From assembly GCA_030430075.1 (NCBI GenBank), contig JAUIGN010000016.1, positions 1 through 64,000 of the forward strand: a DNA stretch of 64,000 bases, read 5' to 3'. Below are positions 63,542-64,000 of the stretch, in pieces. Numbering within the stretch: position 1 is the stretch's first letter; every line of letters begins with the position of its first letter. This DNA is from a bacterium (GTDB lineage: Bacteria > Planctomycetota > Planctomycetia > Pirellulales > Pirellulaceae). The notes under the pieces were generated by a model. The model saw only the letters and a program-made list of their open reading frames with translations. It was not told the origin of the DNA and did not search any database. The translations under genes and the position numbers were made by a program.

Positions 63542-64000
63542 GTGGCGGATTTGGTACACCACGACGAGGAACGGCATTTGATCGCAGCGCTGCTGGCCCG
63601 CGATCGGAATGCCTGGTCTGAATTCGTGCAGCGATTTCAGGGGCTGGTCTACGCGCGGGTTGCGCGGACCGCCATGGAATTCAATCGCCGTCTGGACCGG
63701 TCGGAGATCGAAGATGTGTGTGCCGAGATCTTCGCCTCGCTGGTCGAGAATGATTGTGCGAGCTTGCGTCGCTTCGAGGGCCGCAGCAGCCTGACCACGT
63801 GGCTCGCCGTGATTTCCCGTCGACGATGCCTAAAATGGATGCAGCGAAGAATCGAACGGCAAGCGCATGGCAATCAGAGGTTGGAAGAACTCCCCTCACC
63901 AGACCTCGAAGCCGGCGGATCGGAAGACATCCTGGCGGCGGTCGTGCAAACGGAAGATCGCGATCGCCTGCGGGAGATGCTGCAGCAACTGAGCGACGGG
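63542..64000 (+). CDS. ECF-type sigma factor, N-terminal part (cut by window end)
   Basis: The frame is open from GTG 63542 to the last base, giving 153 residues. Region 2 is LLARDRNAWSEFVQRFQGLV, then RSEIEDVCAEIFASLVENDC, and FEGRSSLTTWLAVISRRRCL. A linker follows, and region 4 begins at DRDRLREMLQQLSDG. It should be a second extracytoplasmic-function sigma factor. The start codon is uncertain since no strong ribosome binding site is visible. Confidence 0.75.
   Translation, partial: MADLVHHDEERHLIAALLARDRNAWSEFVQRFQGLVYARVARTAMEFNRRLDRSEIEDVCAEIFASLVENDCASLRRFEGRSSLTTWLAVISRRRCLKWMQRRIERQAHGNQRLEELPSPDLEAGGSEDILAAVVQTEDRDRLREMLQQLSDG

Overview
The window looks like a planctomycete chromosome segment (phylum Planctomycetota). 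The evidence is a DUF1549/DUF1553 protein with a DUF1501 partner and a PPC-domain protein, two FGly-type sulfatases, membrane-anchored alpha/alpha-toroid proteins, a dnaG-rpoD pair, and intergenic palindromes scattered through the right-hand part. Two regions of different character meet at a tRNA-Pro gene at 24542-24616.

Region 1 (1-24560) is the right part of an integrated plasmid-like or conjugative element whose left end lies outside the window. Its backbone is a RepA-like initiator, iteron-like repeats, ParA/ParB, an ArdC-type antirestriction gene broken by a frameshift, a VirD4/TraG-type coupling ATPase flanked on each side by a pair of related winged-helix genes, a run of very small genes separated by perfect hairpins, an MT-A70 adenine methyltransferase, and a serine recombinase whose last codons lie in the 3' end of tRNA-Pro. 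No relaxase or mating-pore gene is visible here. Cargo includes a c-type cytochrome (partial), a DnaQ-like exonuclease, a secreted WD40 protein ending in a Tudor-knot/chromo-barrel-like domain, and a three-gene module at 10417-13986: a kinase, a HEPN-transmembrane-Cas4-like protein and an HTH-pseudokinase. The module is the best candidate for an undescribed system, possibly defence or signalling. A second candidate is a structured noncoding tract (985-2584) carrying a group II intron domain V-like hairpin upstream of a basic protein of unknown function.

Region 2 (24617-64000) is core-like chromosome. It holds recJ, rpmG, two TM-anchored toroid proteins, a HisA/HisF-related protein, the DUF1549/DUF1501/PPC group, and the dnaG-rpoD operon with a near-consensus promoter and a clear terminator, followed by a coiled-coil zinc-ribbon protein. 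Next come a sulfatase and an S15/CocE-type hydrolase. A lipid-like cluster follows at 49019-56816: sulfotransferase, 3beta-HSD/SDR, condensation-domain acyltransferase, SDR, a DES1-like sphingolipid desaturase and a BASS transporter. The end of the window holds a second sulfatase, a beta-lactamase-family hydrolase, an ECF sigma factor with a small membrane partner, signal peptidase I with a membrane extension, a cysteine-rich secreted helical protein and a second ECF sigma factor cut by the window edge.

Region 2 carries dispersed repeats that I did not find in region 1: a 17-bp palindrome and a 60-bp element present twice. This supports a foreign origin for region 1. All calls were made by reading the sequence; no database search was run.
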